Shown here: piece by piece, positions 26,874-36,866 of the stretch
How the letters are laid out: each line of letters opens with the position of its first letter
Numbering within the stretch: the stretch's first letter is position 1
Source: Streptomyces griseochromogenes
GTDB taxonomy: Bacteria; Actinomycetota; Actinomycetes; Streptomycetales; Streptomycetaceae
Assembly: GCF_001542625.1 (NCBI RefSeq)
Contig: NZ_CP016279.1
Location: forward strand, 1,798,001 to 1,862,000
DNA length: 64,000 nt
Direction of reading: 5' to 3'
Position numbers and translations under genes: made by a program
The notes under the pieces: generated by a model
What the model was told of the DNA's origin: nothing
The model's database searches: none
What the model saw: the letters and a program-made list of their open reading frames with translations, nothing else

Positions 26874-27152
26874 ATGCAACTCACCGCACCGGCCACAGGC
26901 CGCACCGACACCGGCTCACGCACGCGGGACGCCGACGGCATGGCCGTGGCGTCCTTCATCCTCGGCCTTCTCGGCCTGCTCGTCCTCAACGTCTTCCTCG
27001 GCCCGATCGCCATTGTCCTGGCCTCCGTCGCCCTGTGGCGCGGCACCTCCCGCCGCGGCCGCGCATACCTGGGTCTCGGCCTGGGCGTGGCCGACCTGGC
27101 GGTCCTGGTGATCGCCATGCAGATGTCCCACACCGTGTCGTGGAGCCTGTGA
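26874..27152 (+). CDS. DUF4190-like small membrane protein
   Basis: A 92-residue protein with a polar N-terminus of about 20 residues, then two helices in the DUF4190 pattern: GMAVASFILGLLGLLVLNVFLG then the short loop RGTSRRGRAYLGLGLGVADL and a second helix. CAGGAG precedes the ATG. It follows the 55-aa protein by 33 bp and is probably co-transcribed, under TetR control. Confidence 0.8.
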   Translation: MQLTAPATGRTDTGSRTRDADGMAVASFILGLLGLLVLNVFLGPIAIVLASVALWRGTSRRGRAYLGLGLGVADLAVLVIAMQMSHTVSWSL

Positions 27153-27246
27153 GCCCGGGTTCCACGACCTGACGCGGCAGGGCCCCGAGGACGACGGGGC
27201 GCGACCGCACAACTCCCCATCCCGCCGCGGGCAGCCGTTCCGCAGG

Positions 27247-27295
27247 GCGATGGGGGTCCCCCGCTCGAGCGGAGCCGGGAGTGGGGGAGGGTGGG
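27247..27295 (-). repeat. Intergenic copy of the REP-like palindromic repeat
   Basis: Same element as at 22590-22639 in the opposite orientation (GATGGGGGTCCCCCGCTCGAGCGGAG- type, ending GTGGGGGAGGGTGGG). It is self-complementary around CGCTCGAGCG. It lies in the 269-bp gap before the cysteine desulfurase gene, in which the only other signal is the TAGAAT box at 27407-27412. Confidence 0.8.
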
Positions 27296-27421
27296 CACGG
27301 TCTGCGGTGCCGGGTGCGCCGCCACCGACCTCGGGTGCGGCCCACGCATGGCGCCCCTGTGGCCGACGGCAACCACACTCGGCGGAGGCCGACGGCAAGG
27401 GCCCCGTAGAATCGCACCACC

Positions 27422-28591
27422 ATGGCTTACCTCGACCACGCCGCCACGACCCCGATGCTCCCGGAGGCGGCAGAGGCACTGACCGCCCGACTGAGCATCA
27501 CCGGCAACGCGTCCTCCCTGCACGCCTCCGGCCGCCGGGCCCGCCGTACGGTCGAGGAGTCCCGCGAAACCCTCGCGGAAGCGCTGGGCGCCCGCCCCAG
27601 CGAGGTCGTCTTCACCTCGGGCGGCACCGAGGCCGACAACCTCGCGGTGAAGGGCCTGTTCTGGTCCCGCCGCGACGCCGACCCGGCCCGCACCCGCGTC
27701 CTGGCCAGCCCCGTCGAGCATCACGCCGTACTCGACGCCGTGCACTGGCTCGGTGAACACGAGGGCGCCACCGTCGAGTACCTCCCCGTCGACTCCTGCG
27801 GCCGCGTCCACCCCGAGGCCCTGCGCGAGGCGATCTCCCGCAACCCCGACGACGTCGCCCTGGCCACCGTGATGTGGGCCAACAACGAGATCGGCACGAT
27901 TCTGCCGGTGCGTGAACTCGCCGATGTGGCAGCGGAGTTCGACATCCCGCTGCACGCCGACGCGGTCCAGGCCTTCGGTCAGGTTCCGGTCGACTTCGGC
28001 GCCTCGGGCCTCGCCGCGATGACGGTCTCGGGCCACAAGATCGGCGGCCCCTACGGCATCGGCGCGCTGCTGCTCGGCCGCGAGTACACCCCCGTACCCG
28101 TGCTGCACGGCGGCGGCCAGGAGCGCCATGTCCGCTCCGGCACCCTCGACGTCCCGGTCATCGCCTCCTTCGCGGTGGCCGGCCGGCTCGCCGCCGAGCG
28201 GCGCGAGTGGTTCGCCCGCGAGATCGGCGCCCTGCGGGACCAGCTGATCGCCGCCGTCCGTACGGCCGTCCCGGACGCGATCCTGGGCGGCGACCCGGCA
28301 CCCGGGGGCCGTCTCCCGGCCAACGCCCACTTCACCTTCCCCGGCTGCGAGGGCGACTCCCTGCTGCTCCTGCTGGACGCCCAGGGCATCGAGTGCTCCA
28401 CCGGCTCCGCCTGCACCGCGGGTGTGGCCCAGCCCAGCCATGTCCTGCTCGCCATCGGTACCGACCCCGATCTGGCCCGCGGCACCCTGCGCTTCTCCCT
28501 CGGCCACACCTCCACCCAGGCCGACGTGGAGGCGGTCGCCAAGGCCATCGGGCCGGCGGTGGAGCGGGCCCGGGCGGCGGGGCTCAGCTGA
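27422..28591 (+). CDS. Cysteine desulfurase (NifS/IscS family)
   Basis: A 389-residue PLP enzyme releasing sulfur from cysteine as a persulfide. It begins [11 protein letters not shown] and has TSGGTEADN, the VEHHAV segment, MWANNEIG, the PLP lysine in SGHKIGGP and the catalytic Cys in [10 protein letters not shown]. The start lies 9 bases after a TAGAAT box with no ribosome site, so it is probably leaderless. The nearby mnmA needs a sulfur donor, and this order is conserved in actinobacteria, so it probably feeds tRNA 2-thiolation. An iscS label would be plausible but cannot be proved here. Confidence 0.95.
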   Translation: MAYLDHAATTPMLPEAAEALTARLSITGNASSLHASGRRARRTVEESRETLAEALGARPSEVVFTSGGTEADNLAVKGLFWSRRDADPARTRVLASPVEHHAVLDAVHWLGEHEGATVEYLPVDSCGRVHPEALREAISRNPDDVALATVMWANNEIGTILPVRELADVAAEFDIPLHADAVQAFGQVPVDFGASGLAAMTVSGHKIGGPYGIGALLLGREYTPVPVLHGGGQERHVRSGTLDVPVIASFAVAGRLAAERREWFAREIGALRDQLIAAVRTAVPDAILGGDPAPGGRLPANAHFTFPGCEGDSLLLLLDAQGIECSTGSACTAGVAQPSHVLLAIGTDPDLARGTLRFSLGHTSTQADVEAVAKAIGPAVERARAAGLS

Positions 28592-28621
28592 GCGACGGAA
28601 GCGGCCCCGCGGCGCACACGG

Positions 28622-28645
28622 AAAACCCGACCCGCAAGGGTCGGG
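28622..28645 (-). terminator. Rho-independent terminator on the minus strand
   Basis: CCCGACCC-loop-GGGTCGGG with 8-bp stem (28626-28645). On the minus strand it is followed by TTTTCC. It lies just downstream of the TPP-like element, and on the plus strand it could also end the cysteine desulfurase transcript. Confidence 0.75.
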
Positions 28646-28659
28646 CGCACGGAAAACCT

Positions 28660-28785
28660 ACGAGACGGGTTCCCTTCGCCGGTATTGTCCGGATCAGGTG
28701 GCTGGGGGTCGCCTTCCAGTCCAGTACTTGCGACTTTCGGGCCTCTCAGTCCGACCGTCGACGTCGGCCCCAGCGGAAGCCTTGT
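28660..28785 (-). promoter_or_regulatory. TPP (THI-box) riboswitch-like element without a downstream gene
   Basis: Read on the minus strand the thiamin-pyrophosphate aptamer core is recognisable: GGGG then a CCGAC/GTCGG hairpin, GGACTGAGAGG, a GTCGC/GCGAC stem, ACCTGATCCGG, ACAATACCGGCGAAGGGA. The core differs from consensus at one base (GGACAAT for GGRTAAT). A clear closing P1 stem is not found. No thi gene follows: a terminator lies right after it and then the antisense of the cysteine desulfurase gene. It may be a relic or a stand-alone RNA. Of the 309-bp gap, the remainder (28786-28900) shows nothing. Confidence 0.65.
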
Positions 28786-28900
28786 GCCTCTCGCCGAAGT
28801 CGGCTACTCCGCTCGAACTCCCTCACTCGCCCCGTAGGCTCTTTCAGCATAGAACGTCTGTAGCGATCCGGCATGTGGTGAAGCATGATTCTTTGTCCCG

Positions 28901-29584
28901 TTATGCCCCTGCTGCTCTCGCCTGTCGCACCAGCCCCATGTATCGCTTCCAGTCCCAGTGCGGCCCCGGATCGGTGTGGTCCGTCCCCGGCACCTCCACA
29001 TGCCCGATGACGTGCCCCCGGTCCACGGAGATGCCGTAGCGCCCGCATATCGCGGCCGTCAGCCGCGCCGAGGCCGCGTACATCGCGTCCGTGAACGAGG
29101 AGGCGTCCTCCACGAAGCCCTCGTGCTCGATGCCGACGCTGCGCTCGTTGTAGGCCCGGTTGCCCGCGTGGAAGGCCACGTCGAGCTCGCGGATCAGCTG
29201 GGTGATCCGGCCGTCCTTGCGCACGATGTAGTGCGCCGCCGCCCCGTGCGCCGGATCCTGGAAGGCCTTCACCGCGCTGCGGTAGCCGCCCTGCGTGACA
29301 TGGATGACGACCCGGTCGACCGCGTAGTCGTCCGGCCGGTCCGCCCGCCGGTAGTTCGCCGGTGACGCCGCCACCCACCGCGCACCCCTGAAGTCGACGG
29401 CCCCCGCCACCCGGGGCCTCGCCACCCCCGGCAGCCGCCACCACAGATGGGACAGCTCCTGCCGGGCCAGCACGGCCGTGCCCACGGCGGCCGCGGCCCC
29501 GCCGACGAGCAGCGCCCGCCGCCCCAGCCGCCGGTCCGCGTCCCCGCCCGCCGCCTGTGCCGTCCGCCCGGTCGTCGCCCCCAT
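28901..29584 (-). CDS. Tat-exported N-acetylmuramoyl-L-alanine amidase (Amidase_2/PGRP fold)
   Basis: A 227-residue cell-wall amidase. The N-terminus carries a twin-arginine-like segment [12 protein letters not shown] followed by a hydrophobic stretch. The amidase domain has [12 protein letters not shown] (zinc His), [27 protein letters not shown] and [20 protein letters not shown] with the other ligands. It is likely to cut the glycan-peptide bond in peptidoglycan turnover. It is divergent from mnmA, the two starts being 59 bp apart. Confidence 0.9.
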   Translation of the reverse strand: MGATTGRTAQAAGGDADRRLGRRALLVGGAAAAVGTAVLARQELSHLWWRLPGVARPRVAGAVDFRGARWVAASPANYRRADRPDDYAVDRVVIHVTQGGYRSAVKAFQDPAHGAAAHYIVRKDGRITQLIRELDVAFHAGNRAYNERSVGIEHEGFVEDASSFTDAMYAASARLTAAICGRYGISVDRGHVIGHVEVPGTDHTDPGPHWDWKRYMGLVRQARAAGA

Positions 29585-29643
29585 GTGATCGTCAACGGAT
29601 GTCCGGCGGCCTCGGTTCCCGCGCCCCGTACCCTGGAAGGGCT

Positions 29644-30771
29644 ATGACTGACACCCCGCAGCGCACCCGCCCCCTCCGCGTCCTCGCCGCCATGTCGGGC
29701 GGTGTGGACTCCGCCGTCGCCGCCGCCCGCGCGGCCGAGGCGGGCCACGACGTGACCGGCGTCCACCTCGCGCTCTCCGCGAACCCCCAATCCTTCCGCA
29801 CCGGCGCGCGGGGCTGCTGCACCATCGAGGACTCGCGCGACGCCCGCCGCGCCGCCGACGTCATCGGCATCCCGTTCTACGTCTGGGACCTCGCCGACCG
29901 CTTCCGGGAGGACGTCGTCGAGGACTTCGTCGCCGAGTACGAGGCGGGCCGGACCCCCAACCCCTGCCTGCGCTGCAACGAGAAGATCAAGTTCGCCGCG
30001 CTGCTGGACAAGGCGCTGGCCCTCGGCTTCGACGCGGTCTGCACCGGTCACTACGCGCAGGTGATCACGCACGAGGACGGCTCCCGCGAACTCCACCGCG
30101 CCTCCGACATGGCCAAGGACCAGTCCTACGTGCTCGGCGTCCTGGACGAGCGGCAGCTCGCCCACGCGATGTTCCCGCTCGGCGACACGGTCACCACCAA
30201 GGAGGAGATCCGCGCGGAGGCCGAGCGCCGGGGCCTGGCCGTCGCCAAGAAGCCCGACTCCCACGACATCTGCTTCATCGCCGACGGCGACACCCAGGGC
30301 TTCCTGGCCAAGCGTCTCGGCACCACGGAGGGCGACATCGTCGACGAGTCCGGCGCCAAGCTGGGCACGCACGAGGGGGCGTACGGCTTCACCATCGGCC
30401 AGCGCAAGGGCCTGCGCATCGGCACCCCGGCCGCCGACGGCAAGCCGCGCTACGTCCTCGACATCTCCCCGGTGAACAACACGGTGACCGTCGGACCGGC
30501 CGCGGCTCTGGACGTCACCGCCCTGACGGCGATCAAGCCGCGCTGGTGCGGCACCGCCCCGGCCGGCCCCGGCACCTACACCGCCCAGCTGCGCGCCCAC
30601 GGCGGCGAGACCGAGGTCACCGCGGAGACGGCCGACGGCGAACTGCGCGTCACCTTCACCGAGCCGGTCCGCGGCGTCGCCCCCGGCCAGGCGATCGTCC
30701 TGTACGACGGCACGCGCGTGGTGGGCTCGGCGACGATCGCGTCGACCACGCGCGCGACAGCGACGGTGTGA
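29644..30771 (+). CDS. mnmA: tRNA-specific 2-thiouridylase
   Basis: A 375-residue enzyme that thiolates U34 of tRNA Lys, Glu and Gln using ATP and a persulfide relay. It has the ATP-PP loop [11 protein letters not shown], catalytic Cys in [12 protein letters not shown] (about residue 108) and the second Cys in DICFI (about 210), plus the C-terminal beta-barrel. Start 29644 is chosen because TACCCT ends 9 bases before it (leaderless); frame-open sequence upstream overlaps the amidase gene. The last codons are duplicated downstream as part of a short repeat array. Confidence 0.96.
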   Translation: MTDTPQRTRPLRVLAAMSGGVDSAVAAARAAEAGHDVTGVHLALSANPQSFRTGARGCCTIEDSRDARRAADVIGIPFYVWDLADRFREDVVEDFVAEYEAGRTPNPCLRCNEKIKFAALLDKALALGFDAVCTGHYAQVITHEDGSRELHRASDMAKDQSYVLGVLDERQLAHAMFPLGDTVTTKEEIRAEAERRGLAVAKKPDSHDICFIADGDTQGFLAKRLGTTEGDIVDESGAKLGTHEGAYGFTIGQRKGLRIGTPAADGKPRYVLDISPVNNTVTVGPAAALDVTALTAIKPRWCGTAPAGPGTYTAQLRAHGGETEVTAETADGELRVTFTEPVRGVAPGQAIVLYDGTRVVGSATIASTTRATATV

Positions 30772-30884
30772 CCCTCTGAGCCCGTCGGCGATCGCGTCGA
30801 CCACGCGCGCGACAACCACGGTGTGAACCTCTGAGTCCGGTCACCCGATGACTGTGACCTGCTGAGCCGGGTCACCCGATGACG
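30735..30884. repeat. Tandem duplication of the 3' ends of two convergent genes
   Basis: A 46-bp unit containing the last codons and stop of mnmA (30735-30780, GATCGCGTCGACCACGCG at its start) recurs 55 bp later (30790-30835) with four changes. Then GTCACCCGATGAC, which is the reversed end of the hydrolase gene (Val-Ile-Gly-stop), occurs at 30840-30852 and again at 30871-30883, with GTGACC-CTGAGCCGG linking parts shared by all copies. Confidence 0.8.
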
Positions 30885-31654
30885 AACTCGGCGAGCACGG
30901 GGCCGAGTACGTCGGGCTCCACCATGTGCGTCTGCCCCTCCAGGACGCGGTATTCGCCCTGCGGTGCCGCGTCCGCGACCGCCCGGTTCGCCGCGCGCAT
31001 CCACTCCGGGCTCGCCCCGCCCGCGACCACCAGGACGGGCACGGAGACGGCGGCCAGCCGTTCCCGTGGCAACAGGCCGTCGCCCATGACCGTGTCGTCG
31101 TACGCCAGGCTCGGCGCGACAGCCTCCATGCCCGCCCACATCGGGGACTGGCGGGCGCCCCGGATCATCTCCTCGCCGAGACCCGTCAGCCGCAGGAACA
31201 GTTCCACGGCGTCCCCGCGGCGGCCCTCCGCGAGTGCCGTGCGCAGGTTCTCCTTGTACGCGGCCTCCCGCTCGGCACCGCCGGCCAGGAAGTCCGCGTA
31301 CGGCGCCTCGTACACGGCCGCCCGGCGCACCGGCAGGCCGCTCGCCGCCGCCTCCAGCACCAGCGCGCCGCCCGAGGAGACGCCGAACAGCACCGCGTCG
31401 CCGCCCACCGCGTCGATCAGCGCGGCCAGGTCCTCGACCTCCCGGGCCACCGCGTACGGCGCCGTGTCGCCGCTCCCGCCACGGCCCCGGCGGTCGTAGA
31501 CCACGGCCGCGCACCGGTCGGCGAGCCGGTGGGCGAGGGGCGCCATGGTGCCTCCGGTGGACATCGCGCCGCTCACCAGGATCACCGTCGGCCCCTGGCC
31601 GATCACTTGGTACGCGAGGGAGGTGCCGTCGCGGGAAGTCGTCTTCTTGTCCAT
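30872..31654 (-). CDS. Alpha/beta hydrolase
   Basis: A 260-residue hydrolase. It has GQGPTVILVSGAM (oxyanion strand), YDRRGRGGSGDT, the nucleophile elbow GVSSGGAL (Ser about 95-96), an acid in VPVLVVAGGASP and the His in EGQTHMVEP. No signal peptide; cytosolic. It is convergent with mnmA and divergent from nothing of the same pathway. Its final Val-Ile-Gly-stop is repeated in the array downstream. The substrate is unknown. Confidence 0.88.
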   Translation of the reverse strand: MDKKTTSRDGTSLAYQVIGQGPTVILVSGAMSTGGTMAPLAHRLADRCAAVVYDRRGRGGSGDTAPYAVAREVEDLAALIDAVGGDAVLFGVSSGGALVLEAAASGLPVRRAAVYEAPYADFLAGGAEREAAYKENLRTALAEGRRGDAVELFLRLTGLGEEMIRGARQSPMWAGMEAVAPSLAYDDTVMGDGLLPRERLAAVSVPVLVVAGGASPEWMRAANRAVADAAPQGEYRVLEGQTHMVEPDVLGPVLAEFVIG

Positions 31655-31691
31655 GCCGGTGCAGACTGCCGCACGGCACCGGCCTCATCGG

Positions 31692-32015
31692 TCACGACAC
31701 GTCGACGTCGTAGAAGCAGAAGTGATCCCTGATCTCCGCCACCTCCGGCTTCGGGTCCGGGTACGCCCACACCAGGTCGGGCGCGTCCGGCAGTGACCAG
31801 TAGGAGGCCGTGCCCTTGAAGGGGCAGACCGTGTGCGTCTCGGACGGAGTGAGCAGGTCGAGGCGTACGTCCTCGGCGGGGATGTAGTACCGCACGGGAG
31901 AGCCCGTCTCGCGCAGGACGAGGGGCCGGTCGGTCTCAGCGAGCACCTGGTCGCCGCGTACCGCGCGCACGTGCCGCTCGCTCTTCTCGATGGTGATGCT
32001 GTGTCCGTTGGCCAT
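31692..32015 (-). CDS. DUF427 domain protein
   Basis: A 107-residue single-domain protein with the DUF427 pattern: HSITIEKSERHVRAVRGDQVLAE without gaps, the ETGSPVRYYIPAEDVRLDLL segment, TVCPFKGTASYWSL and VWAYPDPKPE. Nothing is known of its biochemistry; the fold is a small beta-tent. The ATG at 32015 is divergent from the LOG-like gene, whose start is 53 bp away. Confidence 0.85.
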   Translation of the reverse strand: MANGHSITIEKSERHVRAVRGDQVLAETDRPLVLRETGSPVRYYIPAEDVRLDLLTPSETHTVCPFKGTASYWSLPDAPDLVWAYPDPKPEVAEIRDHFCFYDVDVS

Positions 32016-32067
32016 GACAGGAACAGCACCGCAGGGCCGGAAGTTCTTCCCGCGTACGGTGGGGCAC

Positions 32068-32607
32068 ATGAACATCTGCGTCTTCCTCTCCGCGGCCGAT
32101 CTCGACGAGCGATACACGCGCCCCGCGCGCGAGTTCGCGAAACTCCTCGGCAAGGGCGGGCACACCCTGGTGTGGGGCGGTTCCGACGTCGGACTGATGA
32201 AGGTCGTCGCCGACGCTGTGCGGGAGGCGGGCGGCAGGCTGCTCGGCGTCTCGGTCGAGTTCCTGTCGGCGAAGGCGCATCCCGGCGCCGACGAGATGGT
32301 CATCGCCTCCGACCTCGCCGAACGCAAGAAGCTGCTGCTGGAGAAGGCCGACGCGGTGGTGATCATGGTGGGCGGTACCGGGACGCTGGACGAGGCCACC
32401 GAGATCCTGGAGCTGAAGAAGCACGGCCGCACCGACAAGCCGGTGGTGCTGCTGAACACGGCGGGCTTCTACGACGGCCTCGAGACGCAGTTCCGCCGTA
32501 TGGAGGACGAGGGCTTCCTGCCGCGTCCGCTGTCCGAGCTGGTGTTCTTCGCCGAGGACCCGGCGGGCGCGCTCGCCTACCTGGAGGCGTCGTCGCGCAT
32601 CCGGTGA
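32068..32607 (+). CDS. LOG-like (TIGR00730) Rossmann-fold protein
   Basis: A 179-residue protein of the lysine-decarboxylase-like/LOG family. The fold runs from MNICVFLSAADLDERY through LVWGGSDVGLMKVVADAV. The family's P-G-G-x-G-T-x-x-E motif reads VGGTGTLDE here, with Val for Pro, while the catalytic Arg/Glu spacing looks normal. LOG enzymes release cytokinin bases from their riboside monophosphates; in bacteria the natural substrate is often unknown. A TACGGT box ends 7 bases before the ATG, so the mRNA is likely leaderless. Confidence 0.83.
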   Translation: MNICVFLSAADLDERYTRPAREFAKLLGKGGHTLVWGGSDVGLMKVVADAVREAGGRLLGVSVEFLSAKAHPGADEMVIASDLAERKKLLLEKADAVVIMVGGTGTLDEATEILELKKHGRTDKPVVLLNTAGFYDGLETQFRRMEDEGFLPRPLSELVFFAEDPAGALAYLEASSRIR

Positions 32608-32623
32608 TGCGAGCATGGCGGGC

Positions 32624-33313
32624 ATGGCTACTCATGTGATCACCGGGGCCGGTTCCGGCATCGGCGCGGCCGTCGCCCGCCGTCTGCACGCGCGCGGGGA
32701 CGAACTCGTCCTGCACGCGCGCGACGCGGGCCGCGCGAAGGAACTGGCGGCCGAGTTCCCCGGGGCGCGCACCCTGGTCGGCGATCTGTCCGACCCGGAC
32801 AGGCTCTCCTGGGCCTTCTCCCATCAGACGCTCCCGGACCGGATCGACTCGCTGCTCCACATCGCCGGCGTCGTGGACCTCGGTGAGGTCGGCGAGCTGA
32901 CCCCCAAGTCCTGGCGTCACCAGCTCAACGTCAACCTGATCGCCCCCGCCGAGCTGACCCGGCACTTCCTGCCCCAGCTTCGCGCCGCCCAAGGCCATGT
33001 GATCTTCGTCAACTCCGGTGCCGGACTCAACGCCCACGCCGGCTGGTCCGCGTACGCCGCCTCCAAGCACGGCCTCAAGGCCCTCGCCGACTCCCTGCGC
33101 CAGGAGGAGCACGGCAACGGCGTCCGCGTCACGTCCGTCTACCCCGGCCGCACGGCCAGCCCCATGCAGGCCAAGGTCCACCAGCAGGAGGGCAAGGACT
33201 ACGACCCCGCCCGCTGGATCGACCCCGAGTCGGTGGCCACGACGATCCTGATGTCCCTGGACCTCCCGAGGGACGCGGAGATCAACGACATGACGGTGCG
33301 CCCGGGGCGCTGA
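32624..33313 (+). CDS. Short-chain dehydrogenase/reductase
   Basis: A 229-residue classical SDR. It has the cofactor motif TGAGSGIG at the N-terminus, DRIDSLLHIAGV for the N-A-G-like motif, the Ser in VNSGAG and the YAASKHG catalytic pair. The start could also be the ATG at 32615, 9 bases upstream. It lies 16 bp after the LOG-like gene and is likely in one unit with it. NADP preference is suggested by basic residues after the first strand (HARGDE). The substrate is unknown. Confidence 0.88.
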   Translation: MATHVITGAGSGIGAAVARRLHARGDELVLHARDAGRAKELAAEFPGARTLVGDLSDPDRLSWAFSHQTLPDRIDSLLHIAGVVDLGEVGELTPKSWRHQLNVNLIAPAELTRHFLPQLRAAQGHVIFVNSGAGLNAHAGWSAYAASKHGLKALADSLRQEEHGNGVRVTSVYPGRTASPMQAKVHQQEGKDYDPARWIDPESVATTILMSLDLPRDAEINDMTVRPGR

Positions 33314-33339
33314 CCGTGTGGTGGGCAGGTGCTGGGGGT

Positions 33340-33360
33340 CCAGGGGGCGGAGCCCCCTGG
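33340..33360 (+). terminator. Hairpin CCAGGGGGC-GGA-GCCCCCTGG after the SDR gene
   Basis: Nine-bp perfect stem with a 3-nt loop. The surrounding GGGGGTCCAGGGGGCGGAGCC sequence is, from memory, a very common intergenic repeat in Streptomyces and probably works as a terminator. Confidence 0.7.
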
Positions 33361-33382
33361 TGCGGCGGCATACTCTGCCGGG

Positions 33383-34390
33383 GTGAGTGAGAAGAGCGAG
33401 TTCAGGTTCTCCGGAGCCACCGGCGTCGGGTCCATGCCCGGAGGGGACGCGAGGGAGGCCGTCAAGACGGTCACCGGCAGCTTCGAGGACTTTCCGTATC
33501 TGCCCGAGCTCCCCGCCCGAGGCCCCGGCGCCGACATGATCGGCCGTACCGCCGGCATGCTCGTCGAGCTGTACGCGCGCGTGGAGCCCAGCGGCTGGCG
33601 GATCGGGGACCGGCCGGGGCGGGACACCAAGCGGGCCCGGGCCTGGCTGGGCGAGGACCTCGACGCCCTGGAGGAGTTCACCCAGGGCTACGAGGGCGAC
33701 CTCAAGGTGCAGGCGGTCGGACCGTGGACCCTGGCCGCCGCACTGGAGCTGAGGAACGGCGAGGCCGCGCTGTCGGATCCCGGAGCCTGCCGCGACCTCG
33801 CCGCCTCCCTCGGCGAGGGCCTGCGCCTCCACCTCGCCGAGGTACGGCGGCGGATCCCCGGCGCCCGGATCGTCCTCCAGCTCGACGAGCCCTCCCTCAC
33901 CGCCGTACTGCGCGGACAGGTCCGCACCGCCAGCGGCTACCGCACGCATCGGTCCGTGGACCGGCAGATCGTGGAGTCCACCCTGCGGGACGTCATCGGC
34001 GTCCACGACGGCGGACCCGTGGTCGTGCACTCCTGCGCCCCGGACGTCCCCTTCGCCCTGCTGCGACGGGCCGGCGCGGCCGCCGTCTCCTTCGACTTCT
34101 CGCTCCTCACCGAGCGTGACGACGACATCATCGGCGAGGCCGTGGAAGGCGGCACCCGGCTGTTCGCAGGTGTCGTGCCGGGCACGGACGGCCCATTGTC
34201 AGACCCTGCCGGTAGCGTCATGGGTGTCAGGACGCTGTGGCGCAGGCTGGGGCTGCGTCCCGGGCTGCTCGCGGAGGCGGTCACGGTCACCCCGGCGTGC
34301 GGTCTCGCGGGCGCTTCCCCCGCCTACGCGCGCCAGGTGCTCGCCCACTGCGTCCGGGCGGCGAGATCCCTCGCGGACAACCCAGAGTAA
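33383..34390 (+). CDS. MetE-like C-terminal domain protein (methionine synthase family)
   Basis: A 335-residue protein matching the C-terminal, zinc-binding half of cobalamin-independent methionine synthase: GVGSMPGGD, LQLDEPSLTAVL and the zinc ligands HSC (VVVHSCAP) and the Cys of TPACGLAG. It lacks the N-terminal domain of full MetE, so it may transfer methyl groups from a different donor, as in archaeal short forms. Start GTG 33383 lies 6 bases after TACTCT (leaderless). It is 15 bp upstream of ligA and likely co-transcribed with it; the pairing is a chromosomal habit rather than a pathway. Confidence 0.85.
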   Translation: MSEKSEFRFSGATGVGSMPGGDAREAVKTVTGSFEDFPYLPELPARGPGADMIGRTAGMLVELYARVEPSGWRIGDRPGRDTKRARAWLGEDLDALEEFTQGYEGDLKVQAVGPWTLAAALELRNGEAALSDPGACRDLAASLGEGLRLHLAEVRRRIPGARIVLQLDEPSLTAVLRGQVRTASGYRTHRSVDRQIVESTLRDVIGVHDGGPVVVHSCAPDVPFALLRRAGAAAVSFDFSLLTERDDDIIGEAVEGGTRLFAGVVPGTDGPLSDPAGSVMGVRTLWRRLGLRPGLLAEAVTVTPACGLAGASPAYARQVLAHCVRAARSLADNPE

Positions 34391-36604
<2,214 letters not shown>

Positions 36605-36612
36605 CGGTTGAA

Positions 36613-36652
36613 GGCCACCCGTTCGGCGCATATCAGATGCATACGGGTGGCC
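36613..36652 (+). terminator. Hairpin terminator of ligA
   Basis: GGCCACCCGT (36613-36622) with ACGGGTGGCC (36643-36652), starting 8 bp after the ligA stop. No U-tract. The rest of the 262-bp gap shows nothing clear. Confidence 0.7.
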
Positions 36653-36866
36653 CGGGCGCATTCGGGCAACCGTCGACGACCGCTGCCCGAGGAAGCCTTC
36701 CGCGGCCTACTGTTGAGGTGTGCGCCTGCCGTGCCCAGCTGCGGTTGGGGCATCTCCCTGCTGCTCGCCCAGGGCACGGGGAAGGGTTCTTCGACGCGGA
36801 GCCGCTGATGGTTGTCGGGCATCGGGCCGCGTGGCGTGGGCACCGCCGGCTGTGAGAGGGACGGGA

